The notes: a model not told the origin generated them from the sequence alone. A stretch of DNA of 64,000 nt from HGM13862 sp031553915 (GCA_031553915.1 JAVBKT010000007.1:1-64000), one strand, 5' to 3'. Positions 35,713 through 45,272 are shown, counted from the first letter of the stretch. Made by a program: numbers and translations.

Positions 35713-36818
35713 TCAACACGTTGCACTGGTTTGAATAATCTTAGTAATTTTACCTTCGTGAAACTCAATCTCTAATACATGCAACTCATCAAAAAATTGA
35801 AAAGACCCTCTTAACTTAGCATCATCTATATACATTATAGCATGGTTGGTAAAATGTCCCTCTTCTATTTCATACAGAGTAATGTAGTCATATTTATCAA
35901 CTATATCCGCTTGTTGAGGAAAGACCTCCAGCACCTTCGTATAAGGATCACCTACCTTAATGCCCCGTGCCCGACTATATCCGGGGAGGTGATTTCAATA
36001 TATTCTGCCAGGTAGGTGTTATTGGGGCTATCGTTTACATATATAATCTGGCCAAAATCATAATCGGCATAAAACATATAATTTTCATAAAAATATTCAT
36101 ATATATGAACAGAATACCGCACCATTATCTGGTTGGGCTCACCAATAGTATCATAAACTTTGCTGATACTGTCGCCCTGTGTAATGCCCAACTGTTCAGC
36201 AGAAAATTTAAAATCCTTAGTCCAGTTAAATATCTCCTTCCCTTCGATTATCGGACAGTCACTTGGCTCATAATCAGGCCTTATTGCGTCTACCTGATAA
36301 AACAACTGATAAAACGCACTTTCTTCCTCTGGCCAAGTGATTGCTTGCCAATAATACTCATCATGGGAATGCCAAAACGCCTCATACCCAGGCATATAGG
36401 CAGCATGGTATTCATATACAATCTCTTCTTGCATATTTTTGATAACTAGCGTGGCATCATGATATGTTTTTATGGTATAGCCATAACTATTTGGTTCGCT
36501 TTCATCATAAGGAATATCCGCTTGCACCTGATAAAATATCTCCTCGATATCAGCCAGGCTATAGCCTTCTACCACCGTCACCTCAACGGTATATGTTTCC
36601 TCATCAGTCACCTTCACCGCAGTTACCGCCTCAATCTCGGCTAAGCGTTCGTCAATCGGGAGAGCTACCTCTTCAGTATCAGCAGCATACTCATCAATAT
36701 CGCTGCCGCTAGCAAAAACATCTGCCTGCTCATTATCCAAAGTCTCTTCCCGCGCTTCACAGGCGGCGCAAGCAAGCACCAGCAACACAGCCAAAACAAT
36801 CACCAAGCATCTTTTCAT
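35713..36818 (-). pseudogene. Lipoprotein gene interrupted by a single-base frameshift
   Basis: The upstream frame (36818-35952, 288 residues) encodes a lipoprotein with lipobox CAAC, an acidic linker, a middle domain and a module starting GITQGDSISKVYDTIGEP. It stops shortly after TSPDIVGHGAL. The next frame (through 35713) continues without a gap as ARGIKVGDPYTKVLEVFPQ and another 70 residues. That is a second copy of the same module type (G-x-x-x-GD-x-x-x-KV). The switch falls in the short G/C run at about 35966-35973; one added G would restore one protein of about 370 residues. A real mutation, a sequencing error or a slip site are all possible. Function unknown. Confidence 0.7.
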
Positions 36819-37095
36819 CTGGTTCCCCTCCCAAATAGTACTGACTTATTCCCCTATTCGACAAGGAGCCTCTCTTCCCCTATGCGGCAGGACATTCTCA
36901 CTCCCTATGCATAAAAGAGCGAGCCGATAAACAGGCGAGACAAGGCAGCTGCCATAAGCCACCACGGGCACATAAAAGGTACACCCAGCAGATTATGACA
37001 ACAATGCAGTCACGCGACGTTTATCAGCTCGCTAAGGATGAGCAAGCTCACCCTTTATCGTCTTCTAATTTAGTCTTTCCAACAATTTATTCTTT

Positions 37096-37233
37096 TTATT
37101 CTTTGCGGAAGTTTTCTTTACCAACGCCGCAGACAGGGCATTCCCAATCATCCGGCAAATCTTCAAATTCTATGCCATCATGTTCGCTGGGATCATAAAC
37201 ATAACCGCAAATTCCACAAACCCATTTTTCCAT
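37096..37233 (-). CDS. Rubredoxin
   Basis: 45 residues. It has the two iron-binding knuckles CGICGYVYDP (residues 6-15) and CPVCGVGKENF (residues 32-42), spaced as in classical rubredoxins. Rubredoxin carries single electrons on a Fe(SCys)4 centre. AGGAGGA precedes the ATG. It lies 59 bp downstream of the NADH:rubredoxin oxidoreductase-like gene on the same strand. In clostridia this pair passes electrons to oxygen- or peroxide-reducing flavodiiron proteins or rubrerythrins; none is seen here. Confidence 0.96.
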   Translation of the reverse strand: MEKWVCGICGYVYDPSEHDGIEFEDLPDDWECPVCGVGKENFRKE

Positions 37234-37292
37234 AAAAGTGTCCTCCTCATTTAAAAATATCAGTAATTATAGCACATAAATATCATATAAAT

Positions 37293-38444
37293 CTATGCTT
37301 TTTGCAAAAAATTCATTATTGCTTCATCTTTGTCCATTCTTTGGTCAACGGCCTTCTTCAAAGCAATCATTTGCGACATATCGCCGATCAGTTCTGCGCC
37401 AACCAATAGCCCCTGATCAAAAAAAAGCTTACAAAACAGCTCTTGCTGCGAATCCTTAGCAGCATAGCCGTCTTTGGCATTAATATCACCATAGCTCCAA
37501 ACCTTTGTGCCCATGGCGTTCATCATATAGGCAGGCTGCTCCGGCTGATAGGTTCTATCGCCGCCCGCGGCATTGGCTCCGGCTACTGCCCCTTGCGCCA
37601 TGCCGACTGTCCATAGGCCCGCCACTTTTCCCTGATATTCGGCGCAGTCGCCTGCGGCAAAAATATCCGGCGCCGAGGTTTGCATTCGCTCATCAACAAC
37701 AATCGCCCTATTGCATTCCGCTCCGGCAGAGCGGCCAATTTTGGTCAGGCTCTTAATCCCGGCGGCAAAAATTACTGCTCCGGCCGCAAAGCCGCGGCCA
37801 TCAGCCAGGCGCACCAAATTATCATCTATGGCCTCCAAATAGCCGTTTAGAGCTATCCTGATCCCTGCCTTTTCCACAATGCCAAGGAAGAAGACGCTGC
37901 CTTCCTTATCCAGCTGACGGGACAAGAGGCGGTCTCCTCTGCCCACAATAACCACTGAGCGCCCGGCGCGGGAGAGATGCCAGGCAGCCTCTAAACCCAG
38001 CAAGCCATCGCCAATAATGACTACCTGCCCCAAAAAGGCGCTGATGCGCTCAATATCCGCCAGAAAACGCAGCGGCATAACATTATCGCGGTCATTGCCC
38101 TCGGCCTGGGGAAGATTGCCGACCGCGCCGGTGGTAATAATTAATTTATCATAATAAAGATAGCTGCCATCAGTAAATTTAACCTGTTTTTCTTCTACAT
38201 TGACTGATGTCACCCGATCATTGATCACCTCAATTTGCTCATCAGTAAACCACTGATAATTGCGCACCAGCAGCTTTTCCGGATCAGTACCCGCAAAAAC
38301 CTCGCAAATCCTGGTGCGGTAATAGGGCAGACATTTTTCGCCGCAAACCAAATGAATCCTGGCTTGGCTGTCCTGATCCCTAGCTGCCTGGGCTGCGGAA
38401 AGCCCGGCAATACCGCCGCCGATGACAATAATCCTTTGTTCCAT
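37293..38444 (-). CDS. NADH:rubredoxin oxidoreductase-like flavoprotein
   Basis: 383 residues. The FAD-binding Rossmann motif is IVIGGGIAGLSAA (5-17). The NAD motif is VVIIGDGLLGLEAAWHLSRAG near residue 140. The second FAD segment is APDIFAAGDCAEYQ near residue 268. No redox CxxC of the disulfide reductases is seen, so it belongs to the NROR/ferredoxin-reductase-like group. The rubredoxin gene immediately downstream supports the function. The AAGGAG ribosome site fixes the start. Confidence 0.88.
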   Translation of the reverse strand: MEQRIIVIGGGIAGLSAAQAARDQDSQARIHLVCGEKCLPYYRTRICEVFAGTDPEKLLVRNYQWFTDEQIEVINDRVTSVNVEEKQVKFTDGSYLYYDKLIITTGAVGNLPQAEGNDRDNVMPLRFLADIERISAFLGQVVIIGDGLLGLEAAWHLSRAGRSVVIVGRGDRLLSRQLDKEGSVFFLGIVEKAGIRIALNGYLEAIDDNLVRLADGRGFAAGAVIFAAGIKSLTKIGRSAGAECNRAIVVDERMQTSAPDIFAAGDCAEYQGKVAGLWTVGMAQGAVAGANAAGGDRTYQPEQPAYMMNAMGTKVWSYGDINAKDGYAAKDSQQELFCKLFFDQGLLVGAELIGDMSQMIALKKAVDQRMDKDEAIMNFLQKA

Positions 38445-38545
38445 ATTTCTACTCCTTGTTCAAACAGACATCATAGGGTGGGTAAAATCTATAAAAGGCA
38501 GGGAAAATCCCTACCTTTTATTGTATGCTTTCCTTATTTTATTAA

Positions 38546-39361
38546 CTAATTAATATTATCAACAATTTGAAATATCTGGCTCCAATTATCGATTCCCATC
38601 TCAGTCAGAAAACCGGATAAAATGCTGCCTAACACAACCACTAGCAAGACTAAGATCACAACAATAATCACGATGAAAATCAACAATGCGCGGAAGAAAT
38701 TACGTTTAGAGGGGTTAACATTGCGGCCAAATGCCCACAGGCAAATCATCAACAGGAAACCAAGCGCAGGCACAAAGCCAAGTATCATTACTACTACCGG
38801 GGTAGCGATTAAGCCGCCGATTATCCCGCAGACAATGGCCAGAACCAGTGGCACTACCAAAAGCAATAGCAGTGAAACCAACCAGCTGCCAAGACCCACC
38901 ACCGGGGTTAAATTGTTTTCAAAGAACTCCGGCTGGGCAGCGCGGCCCATGGGGCGCGGCGCGGTCGGCGCCGGGGCGCTTCCCTGAGGTGCAGGCGCCG
39001 CTGCCGGCGCGCTATAGACCGGATTGCCAGCGGGCGCTGTTGGTGCGCTATAGACCGGATTGGCCTGCGCAGCTGGCGCAGCCGGCGGAGCAGCATAGGC
39101 AGGAGCAGCGGGGGGTGCAGTATATGCAGGCGCGGCAGGTGGGGCTTGCGTCGCCGCAGGATTCACCGGAGCAATTGGCTGTATTGTGGGGATTGTTCCC
39201 TGTGCGGGTGGTGCTGCAACAGGGGAAGGAGCAGGAGGGGCATATTGTACGCCGGGCAACCCTGGGGCGCCCATTGCTGGGTTGTCATCCATCTTAGCCC
39301 CGCAGGCTAAGCAAAACCTATTCCCCTCTGACATTTCTACGCCGCAAATATGGCATTTCAT
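38546..39361 (-). CDS. Zinc-ribbon, Pro/Ala-rich membrane protein
   Basis: 271 residues. An N-terminal zinc ribbon (CHICGVEMSEGNRFCLACG, 3-21) is followed by a Pro/Ala/Tyr-rich region (about 30-140) with repeating AYTAPPAAP and NPVYSAP units. Three hydrophobic segments follow at about 158-180, 185-210 and 225-250. Zinc-ribbon plus membrane proteins of this type occur in many Clostridia without a known role. The repeats could vary in number between strains. The ribosome site is AAGGAGG. Confidence 0.75.
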   Translation of the reverse strand: MKCHICGVEMSEGNRFCLACGAKMDDNPAMGAPGLPGVQYAPPAPSPVAAPPAQGTIPTIQPIAPVNPAATQAPPAAPAYTAPPAAPAYAAPPAAPAAQANPVYSAPTAPAGNPVYSAPAAAPAPQGSAPAPTAPRPMGRAAQPEFFENNLTPVVGLGSWLVSLLLLLVVPLVLAIVCGIIGGLIATPVVVMILGFVPALGFLLMICLWAFGRNVNPSKRNFFRALLIFIVIIVVILVLLVVVLGSILSGFLTEMGIDNWSQIFQIVDNIN

Positions 39362-39378
39362 AAATATTTCCTCCTTGC

Positions 39379-39422
39379 ATCAAATAATCATCGTGTCCTA
39401 ATCAAATAATCATAATGTCCTA
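39379..39422. repeat. Two tandem 22-bp direct repeats
   Basis: Two head-to-tail 22-bp units (39379-39400, 39401-39422) start ATCAAATAATCAT and end TGTCCTA, and differ at two positions. They lie directly upstream of the zinc-ribbon gene's ribosome site and could be a regulator site in its leader; this is inference. Confidence 0.5.
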
Positions 39423-39650
39423 GATGATTCCAACTAAGTAGTTATTATTCTGCCTGGATTCTTATAAATCCTGCTAAATTCACTTATTTTATCTGTAAAA
39501 GTATAGTTATTTATTATATTGACGCAACTGATAAAAGAGACTAAACATTTTTATTTTATCGTATGCAGGCCTTGGCCATGGGAGTGCTTGAAAAATCACA
39601 AAAGCTGATAAAAAACCGCTACCCATTTAAGCAACACTAATAGCGGTAGC
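39423..39650. other. Intergenic stretch without a recognised gene
   Basis: Between the tandem repeats and the terminator of the surface-protein gene, this A/T-rich stretch has no credible coding frame on either strand. A weak inverted repeat CCGCTA/TAGCGG with a 23-nt loop lies near 39616-39646, beside A-runs. It probably holds the promoter of the zinc-ribbon gene, but I could not place one with confidence. Confidence 0.4.
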
Positions 39651-39684
39651 AAAAAATGACCGCCCTGAAGGGCGGTCATTTTTT
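39651..39684 (-). terminator. Terminator of the large surface-protein gene
   Basis: A 16-bp stem (39651-39666 with 39669-39684) with A- and T-runs, 46 bp after the stop codon. Confidence 0.85.
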
Positions 39685-39729
39685 AAACATTACTTTATCA
39701 AGACTTTATCAAGCTATACGTTTCAGCAA

Positions 39730-42093
39730 TTAGTTGCTCTGGTAAGCGTTATAAGGACTGCTGGTGTTGATAGAGATAGCTTTGGATACAGCATTGTAGT
39801 TAACTTGTGCGTCAATCAAAGCGCTGATCTGACGGAGATTGACATAGTTGCTGCCGCCAATATTGTAGGCTACAACCTGTACTTGTTGGCCATTAAAGGT
39901 CAGGGTCTGAGCAGAAGGCTGCGGATTGACAAAGTTTACTGCCTGATTGTCAGGATTTGCAGCATCCGGAACATAAGCGGTGAGAGCAGTCATGGCCGCA
40001 GTATTATCACTGCCGGTATAAACAACATTGAATTGTTTAGCAGAACCATTGAATGCGGAAGCGATGTCACGGAGTCTGACAAAGTTGTTGCCGTTGATAT
40101 TAACAGCATTGAAGGATTTGGCAACGCCATTGATGCTGAGAGACTGTTTGGTCAACTGATAAACCGGGGTTGCAGCAGGTTGACGATAAACATTCAGCAC
40201 ATAGGTGGTGGAGCCAACAGTAACTTTAACTTCATTCAAGCCTTCGTTAAGAGCTACTGCCTGAGCAACTCCGCTTTTGCCAGTGGAAGTGATTACGGTA
40301 GCGCCGTTTTTGATGGTGATATTAGCGCCGGTATCATTGGCAGTAGGAGTTACGGTGACAGAGCTAATGCTGTTAGGAACAGCGCTGACATAGTTGTAAA
40401 GATCGGTTTTGAATGTCGGAGCGGAGAAATAGGCGGTATTGCCAAAGTTGAAGACGAGATTGCTTAAACCGGCAACCGCGCCAACATTCAAGGTAACTTT
40501 GTAGGTGCCTACGACTTCGCAGTTTTCACCAATCAAGACGATCTCATAAACATTGGCGCCGGCTTTCAAACCAGTAGCTTTTATAGTCTCGCTGGTGGTG
40601 CTGTCCAGCTTCACATCATTGCAAATGATTGCCAAAATGTTCTCGCTGCTCTTAGCTTTGATAGCGATCTCAGCTTCTGTAGTGCCAACAGGCAATGCTA
40701 CTGAATAGTCTTTAGTGGCAGCAGCGAAAGCAGGAGACAAGGTTGCTGCAACAAGTTTCTTTTTGGAATCTTTGTATTTAACAGAAATGCCGTTCAAGAC
40801 CGCATCATCATCATCCGCATTGCGGGAAGCATAGTAAACATATACTTTGTAGGTGGAGGATATATTATCATCATTGGTAACAACGATAGTATATTCTGTT
40901 CTACCGCCTACGGTCAATCTGCTGTTAAAGACATTGTTTCTCTGGGTAAGAGAACTGCCATTAACTTTCACAGTATAATCACTGTCAAAATCGACAGTCA
41001 GGAAAGCATAGGCATTGGTTTTCAGGTTGTCATTATCATAAGGAACGAATACATAGTAATTGAAGGTTTCTTCATCAAATTTACCAGGGAACATAGTGAA
41101 GTCTGTTTCATCATCTTCACGGCTGTCGGCAATGACAATATCCAGGCCGTCGAGGAGAACAGATTCGCCTTCTGTAAGCTCAAGAGTATATTCAGTACTA
41201 TTGAGGTTGCTGGCGGAGTATACGGTGAAATCAATATCATAATCGCCGCCGTCAGAGAGGTCAATCTCGAAATAACCGTCATCTTCATCCCAATCGATAT
41301 CAGCGCCATCTTCATCATCAATTTCAAAGGTGGCTCCAGGAGCCAAGCCCTTTAAGGTGACTTTCAGGGTATCGGTGCCATAATTATAGGTATATTTGAT
41401 AACGCCACTGGCATTAGGAGATTTGGTTATATCTTGGTCGTCAAAATGAAGACCGGTAATGGTTGCTAAATCATAGTTTTTGGTGACCACAACATTATAG
41501 GTTTTTTCACGGCCATTTTCGGCTTTAACCTTTACCGGGATTGTGGTAGAAGCAGTGGTAAGGTTTGTAGTGGCTGCAACTGTTGCATTTGGCTGAGTGC
41601 TGGCAAGAGCAATAGAAGAAGCAGCACTGTTTACCGAAATAGCAATTTGTTCAGTATCATAATTTCCGGCAACTGAAGCAGGGATGCTTAAATTGCTATG
41701 TACAGAAGGGCTGGTAACAGTTAAATTGGTTAATCTGGCATCATTGTCACCAACATAAAGTATAATGTTTGCTGTAGCCGTCAAATTAGTATTATAATTA
41801 ACTACTACAGTAAGTTCGTTCTCACCAGCGGCTAGAGCAACATTTACATTATCAGCATTTGCGGTAGCGGTAGCATCACCAGAAACTTCAATTTTATCAA
41901 TTGATGTAGCTGTTGCTCCAGTAATACTATCCGCCTTAATGTTTACTGTGCCCGCACTAGAAATATCTAATCCCGTAGATGGTACAGCGGTTCCATTTAC
42001 GGACAGTACTGGCGCTGCGGCCGCCATGGCTGCCGCGGAAAAGGCGAAGACCATTACCATGGCCAACAAAACAACAAGAATCTTTTTCTTCAT
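39730..42093 (-). CDS. Secreted surface protein: cadherin-like beta-sandwich and CuAO-N-like domains
   Basis: 787 residues. A classic signal peptide ends at AAAMAAA (about 28). Several immunoglobulin-like or cadherin-like beta-sandwich modules follow. Each has a LTNLTV-type opening strand and a closing YNVVVTKNYD, YTLELTEG, YKVYVYYA, YKVTLNVG or YVLNVYRQ strand, at about residues 205, 310, 425, 545 and 640. The last ~145 residues carry two copper-amine-oxidase-N-like strand repeats (NGVAKSFNAVNINGNNFVRL and VVAYNIGGSNYVNLRQISAL). In Firmicutes those modules are generic surface modules, not enzymes. No sortase signal or SLH domain is seen. It may be a major wall or S-layer-like protein. The ribosome site AAAGGAGG is strong. 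Confidence 0.8.
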   Translation of the reverse strand: MKKKILVVLLAMVMVFAFSAAAMAAAAPVLSVNGTAVPSTGLDISSAGTVNIKADSITGATATSIDKIEVSGDATATANADNVNVALAAGENELTVVVNYNTNLTATANIILYVGDNDARLTNLTVTSPSVHSNLSIPASVAGNYDTEQIAISVNSAASSIALASTQPNATVAATTNLTTASTTIPVKVKAENGREKTYNVVVTKNYDLATITGLHFDDQDITKSPNASGVIKYTYNYGTDTLKVTLKGLAPGATFEIDDEDGADIDWDEDDGYFEIDLSDGGDYDIDFTVYSASNLNSTEYTLELTEGESVLLDGLDIVIADSREDDETDFTMFPGKFDEETFNYYVFVPYDNDNLKTNAYAFLTVDFDSDYTVKVNGSSLTQRNNVFNSRLTVGGRTEYTIVVTNDDNISSTYKVYVYYASRNADDDDAVLNGISVKYKDSKKKLVAATLSPAFAAATKDYSVALPVGTTEAEIAIKAKSSENILAIICNDVKLDSTTSETIKATGLKAGANVYEIVLIGENCEVVGTYKVTLNVGAVAGLSNLVFNFGNTAYFSAPTFKTDLYNYVSAVPNSISSVTVTPTANDTGANITIKNGATVITSTGKSGVAQAVALNEGLNEVKVTVGSTTYVLNVYRQPAATPVYQLTKQSLSINGVAKSFNAVNINGNNFVRLRDIASAFNGSAKQFNVVYTGSDNTAAMTALTAYVPDAANPDNQAVNFVNPQPSAQTLTFNGQQVQVVAYNIGGSNYVNLRQISALIDAQVNYNAVSKAISINTSSPYNAYQSN

Positions 42094-42307
42094 AATGTAA
42101 TACCTCCTTTAAAATACGTACCAATTAAATAAATTTCATACTTACAAACGATTAATGTTAAGACATAAACTCCGTTGACAATTGTTGGACTATCACCCTC
42201 CTTTGTTTGTTCCCAAATTTTAGAGAAATTCCAGAAAACTTTTTGGAACATTTATCAATTAATCTATAGGCACCGCTGCACAGGTGCGCAGCAGGCTGTT
42301 AGCATAA

Positions 42308-42919
42308 TTATTCAGCCGGGGGAGCTTGGTCAGCCGCGCCATCGGCCCCGCCTTCTGCCTCAGGATTCTGCACTTCGACAACATCGCTGTTCTTGATCAG
42401 GCTTTCCATAGCTTCAATCAGCTGCGCTTTGGTGGGGTTGGTGAAGATGACCACCAGATAGGTGACGTCCTTTTCCGCATCCCAGACATCGGCAATGCCG
42501 ATTTTGCCGCTAAAGGCGGTGACCTCAGCATCCGGATCAGGATAGCGCAAGCGGGCGGGAAGACCTGAAATTTCTGTTTGTTCATCAAAATCAAAGGTTG
42601 AAGTGTAACCGCTCATATTCTCCCGCTGCCCCAAAGCCATGCGGCCAAAGGCCATGCTATCGCCAACAGAAAAATCTACCTGAGCCTGGTCTGTCTCAAT
42701 AACGCTATAGCGGTCCGGGGAATATTTCTCGGCGACATCGATATCTATGCCAAGCATGGTAGCCAGCTCTTGTTTATCCTCCAGGGCCTGTTCGGTGATG
42801 GGCGCCTCAGGATCATCAGCCTTTTGCACACCAGGATCATCATCGGCGGGGTTGTTGTCACAAGCAGCCAAAACCACCAACAGAGATATGGCCATAAAGG
42901 CTAGAAAAAACTTCTTCAT
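42308..42919 (-). CDS. Lipoprotein of unknown function
   Basis: 203 residues. The signal peptide has lipobox LAAC (Cys 20), followed by an acidic linker with Asp and Pro. A soluble domain of about 130 residues then contains LRYPDPDAEVTAFSGKIGIAD and TYLVVIFTNPTKAQLIEAME. The tail is Ala/Gly/Glu-rich. I do not recognise the family. It precedes no obvious partner on its strand. The start has GGGAGG. Confidence 0.7.
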   Translation of the reverse strand: MKKFFLAFMAISLLVVLAACDNNPADDDPGVQKADDPEAPITEQALEDKQELATMLGIDIDVAEKYSPDRYSVIETDQAQVDFSVGDSMAFGRMALGQRENMSGYTSTFDFDEQTEISGLPARLRYPDPDAEVTAFSGKIGIADVWDAEKDVTYLVVIFTNPTKAQLIEAMESLIKNSDVVEVQNPEAEGGADGAADQAPPAE

Positions 42920-43094
42920 AAACTTTCCCTCCCAGAAATAAATAAGAATTATAAAGTTAATAATATATCTAAATTATTATAACATAGATATGTTTATTTA
43001 GTATACATAATATATACAATATTTGTAGAGAAATTAATGCAAAAAGCAACTGACATTTGTGTGAAAAGCATTTTATCACACCAAACCTCAGACA

Positions 43095-44111
43095 TTAATA
43101 GCCCGCATAATAGGAAATCGGGCCGCTGGGCGGCAAAAACTCCAACAGGGCATTGATGTCGCTGCCTTGATAATCCAGAGAGAGCAGCTGCTCCAAGAGG
43201 CTGGGGGTATAAAGCGGAATATACTCTCTGGCCGGGTAGCTATAGCCCAGTTCTTCCTGCATCGCAGCTAGGGCTGTGTCATAATCGCCCACTTCATCAA
43301 TCAGCTTCAGCTCTACGGCCTGGCGCGCAGAATAAATGCGGCCATCGGCAAGGCTGATAACCTGATCCTTCTCTAGCGGGCGGTTCTCAGCGATCCACAG
43401 CACAAAGTCATTATAGTATTCATCAATCATCGTCTGGTAAATAGCCTTGGTTTCCGGCGTCATCTCTTCCAAATAGCTGCCCATCGATTTTTGCGCGCCG
43501 CTGGTAATGGTGTTCACCGTAACCCCCATCTTATCCAGGAGGCCGGAAATATCGAGCATAGAGCCATAGGCAACGCCAATGCTGCCGGTGATGCAGTACT
43601 CATTGGCAAAAATCATATCGCCGGCGCAGGCCAGCCAATAGCCGCCTGAGGCCATATAGCGGTGCCCGTACATATATACCGGGCGGCCGGTAAGCTCGCG
43701 ATATTCTTCAATCTTATCTGTCAGCTCGGCGCCTGCCAACAGCTCTCCGCCCGGAGAATCGATATAGACCAGCAGACCCATGTTGCTTCTGTTGTCAATC
43801 AGATGATCAATCGTCTCCAGCAAGAAAGAGTGGTTATAGGAGCTGGAATCAACACTGCTGATTGTCCCCTCTACATAAATTACCGCAATATGCTCGCTAT
43901 TGATATTATAGTTATAAGAATTCTCCCGGCTTGTGCCCACTATCACCGCAATAATCAGCGCCAGAAAAACAGCGGCCCCGATCAATATCCATAGCCAGGT
44001 TTTACGCGGTTTGGATCGGGCATAATAACTATTGTCATATGCTGTTGGCGCGGCAGCGGGCTGTTGGCCGGATGCTTGCAGCGGCTCTTGGTTATTGTTT
44101 TGTTGCGTCAT
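43095..44111 (-). CDS. sppA: Signal peptide peptidase SppA (S49)
   Basis: About 338 residues. An N-terminal Gln/Asn-rich cytoplasmic stretch precedes one membrane segment (about 42-62) and the S49 protease domain. The lysine base is in SGAQKSMGSY near residue 208. The serine nucleophile is in MASGGYWLACAGD near residue 156. SppA degrades cleaved signal peptides in the membrane and in Bacillus is linked to lantibiotic stress. It is the short Gram-positive form that acts as an oligomer. The ATG at 44111 is used; GGAGG lies 11 nt upstream of it. Confidence 0.93.
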   Translation of the reverse strand: MTQQNNNQEPLQASGQQPAAAPTAYDNSYYARSKPRKTWLWILIGAAVFLALIIAVIVGTSRENSYNYNINSEHIAVIYVEGTISSVDSSSYNHSFLLETIDHLIDNRSNMGLLVYIDSPGGELLAGAELTDKIEEYRELTGRPVYMYGHRYMASGGYWLACAGDMIFANEYCITGSIGVAYGSMLDISGLLDKMGVTVNTITSGAQKSMGSYLEEMTPETKAIYQTMIDEYYNDFVLWIAENRPLEKDQVISLADGRIYSARQAVELKLIDEVGDYDTALAAMQEELGYSYPAREYIPLYTPSLLEQLLSLDYQGSDINALLEFLPPSGPISYYAGY

Positions 44112-44311
44112 ATTAATATTGGCCTCCACAACCAGCTTGGTTATTCCTTTGGTAAATAATTTTCGGGTTTTGCTATACTGAATACTTTAAATATAATTAT
44201 ATCAAAATACAACTGTTAAAGCAAAAGAATATCTATTTTAATGAAGAGAAAATATGTTGGCATATAGTATGGTATTGTGTTAAAATACAATCTAATGGAG
44301 GTGGCAATAAA

Positions 44312-45202
44312 CTGAACGCGGAAATCAAACAAAGAGAAGGGAAAACGCTGCTGACGCTGTTGCGCGTGGTTATTTTTGCCATTGCTGCTTTAAGCGTTTT
44401 TGGCATGTACGGTTTTGCCGAAAAAACATTAGCCTTCTTTAACAATAATATTAATGCGGCCGACCAGCCGCTTATTGATGACCCTGATCAGCCTGACATA
44501 CAAGGGCGCAGCTATACGCTATACTACGATGAAAAAATTTATAGCGACAGCATGGCCGGATACCGCCACATCTATAAGCAGTACTATATTGTCGGCCAGG
44601 AGAATGCCGTGGGGCTGGTTGATGCCGCCGGAACGGTATTGCTGCCCCAGCAATATCAGGACATTATTATTCTCCCCTATACCTATATTCTTAAACAGGA
44701 CGAGTTCTGGGGTTTCTATAGCAGAGAGACACTTGAACTATTAAGTGACAATATCTGGAATCAGGCTGAAATTGAGCTGTCAGAGCAAGGCAAAATTATC
44801 AGCGACCTGGTGAAGGTTAATAAAGACGGTGTTTATGGCGCTACAAATCATAACGGAGAAATCATCATCAGCCCGGCCTGGGATGGTTTGGAGCTTTACA
44901 CCTATGAGGCTGAATGGCCCCTGATCCGGGTGCAGCAAGATACGCAATATGGCTTTATCAACAATTCCGGTGATGTCATTATCAGCGTCAGATATGCATA
45001 TGCCCAGCTCAACACCTATTCTGTTATCAACACTGATGAGCAGGGCAATGAAAACACCGTCACCGTACCGATCATTTATGTCTGTGAGGATGGGCAATGG
45101 GGCGGTATTTTCCGTGACAGCGACGGCGACCCTACCTCTGTGGACTGGAATATTGAGCCGACAACGGAAGTGCTCGCAGACTATAATGCTTCCCGTGTCT
45201 AA
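44312..45202 (+). CDS. WG-repeat protein, probable CTG start
   Basis: About 296 residues if it starts at CTG 44312. That codon lies 9 nt after GGAGGT, and no ATG is in frame upstream of the membrane segment. The next in-frame start, TTG at 44360, has no ribosome site. The N-terminus has a short charged segment and one membrane helix (about 18-40). Four WG-like (beta-sheet) repeats follow, for example NAVGLVDAAGTVLLPQQYQD, KDGVYGATNHNGEIIISPAW and TQYGFINNSGDVIISVRY. The protein should face outward. WG-repeat proteins have no single known function. Confidence 0.75.
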   Translation: MNAEIKQREGKTLLTLLRVVIFAIAALSVFGMYGFAEKTLAFFNNNINAADQPLIDDPDQPDIQGRSYTLYYDEKIYSDSMAGYRHIYKQYYIVGQENAVGLVDAAGTVLLPQQYQDIIILPYTYILKQDEFWGFYSRETLELLSDNIWNQAEIELSEQGKIISDLVKVNKDGVYGATNHNGEIIISPAWDGLELYTYEAEWPLIRVQQDTQYGFINNSGDVIISVRYAYAQLNTYSVINTDEQGNENTVTVPIIYVCEDGQWGGIFRDSDGDPTSVDWNIEPTTEVLADYNASRV

Positions 45203-45220
45203 ACGGCAGATAAATATCTA

Positions 45221-45272
45221 AAAAAGAAAGTGGGGAATGTTGCAAAAGCAACGTTATTGCCGCTTTCTTTTT
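45221..45272 (+). terminator. Terminator of the WG-repeat gene
   Basis: An outer stem AAAAAGAAAG/CTTTCTTTTT (45221-45230 with 45263-45272), extended by GC pairs with one G-T wobble, encloses an inner hairpin GTTGC/GCAAC. It lies 18 bp after the stop. Confidence 0.65.

Noticed and set aside
36819..37095. A 67-codon plus-strand frame and other frames between the lipoprotein and rubredoxin genes
   Set aside because: They are the antisense of rubredoxin or lack starts; this 277-bp stretch holds nothing else that I recognise.
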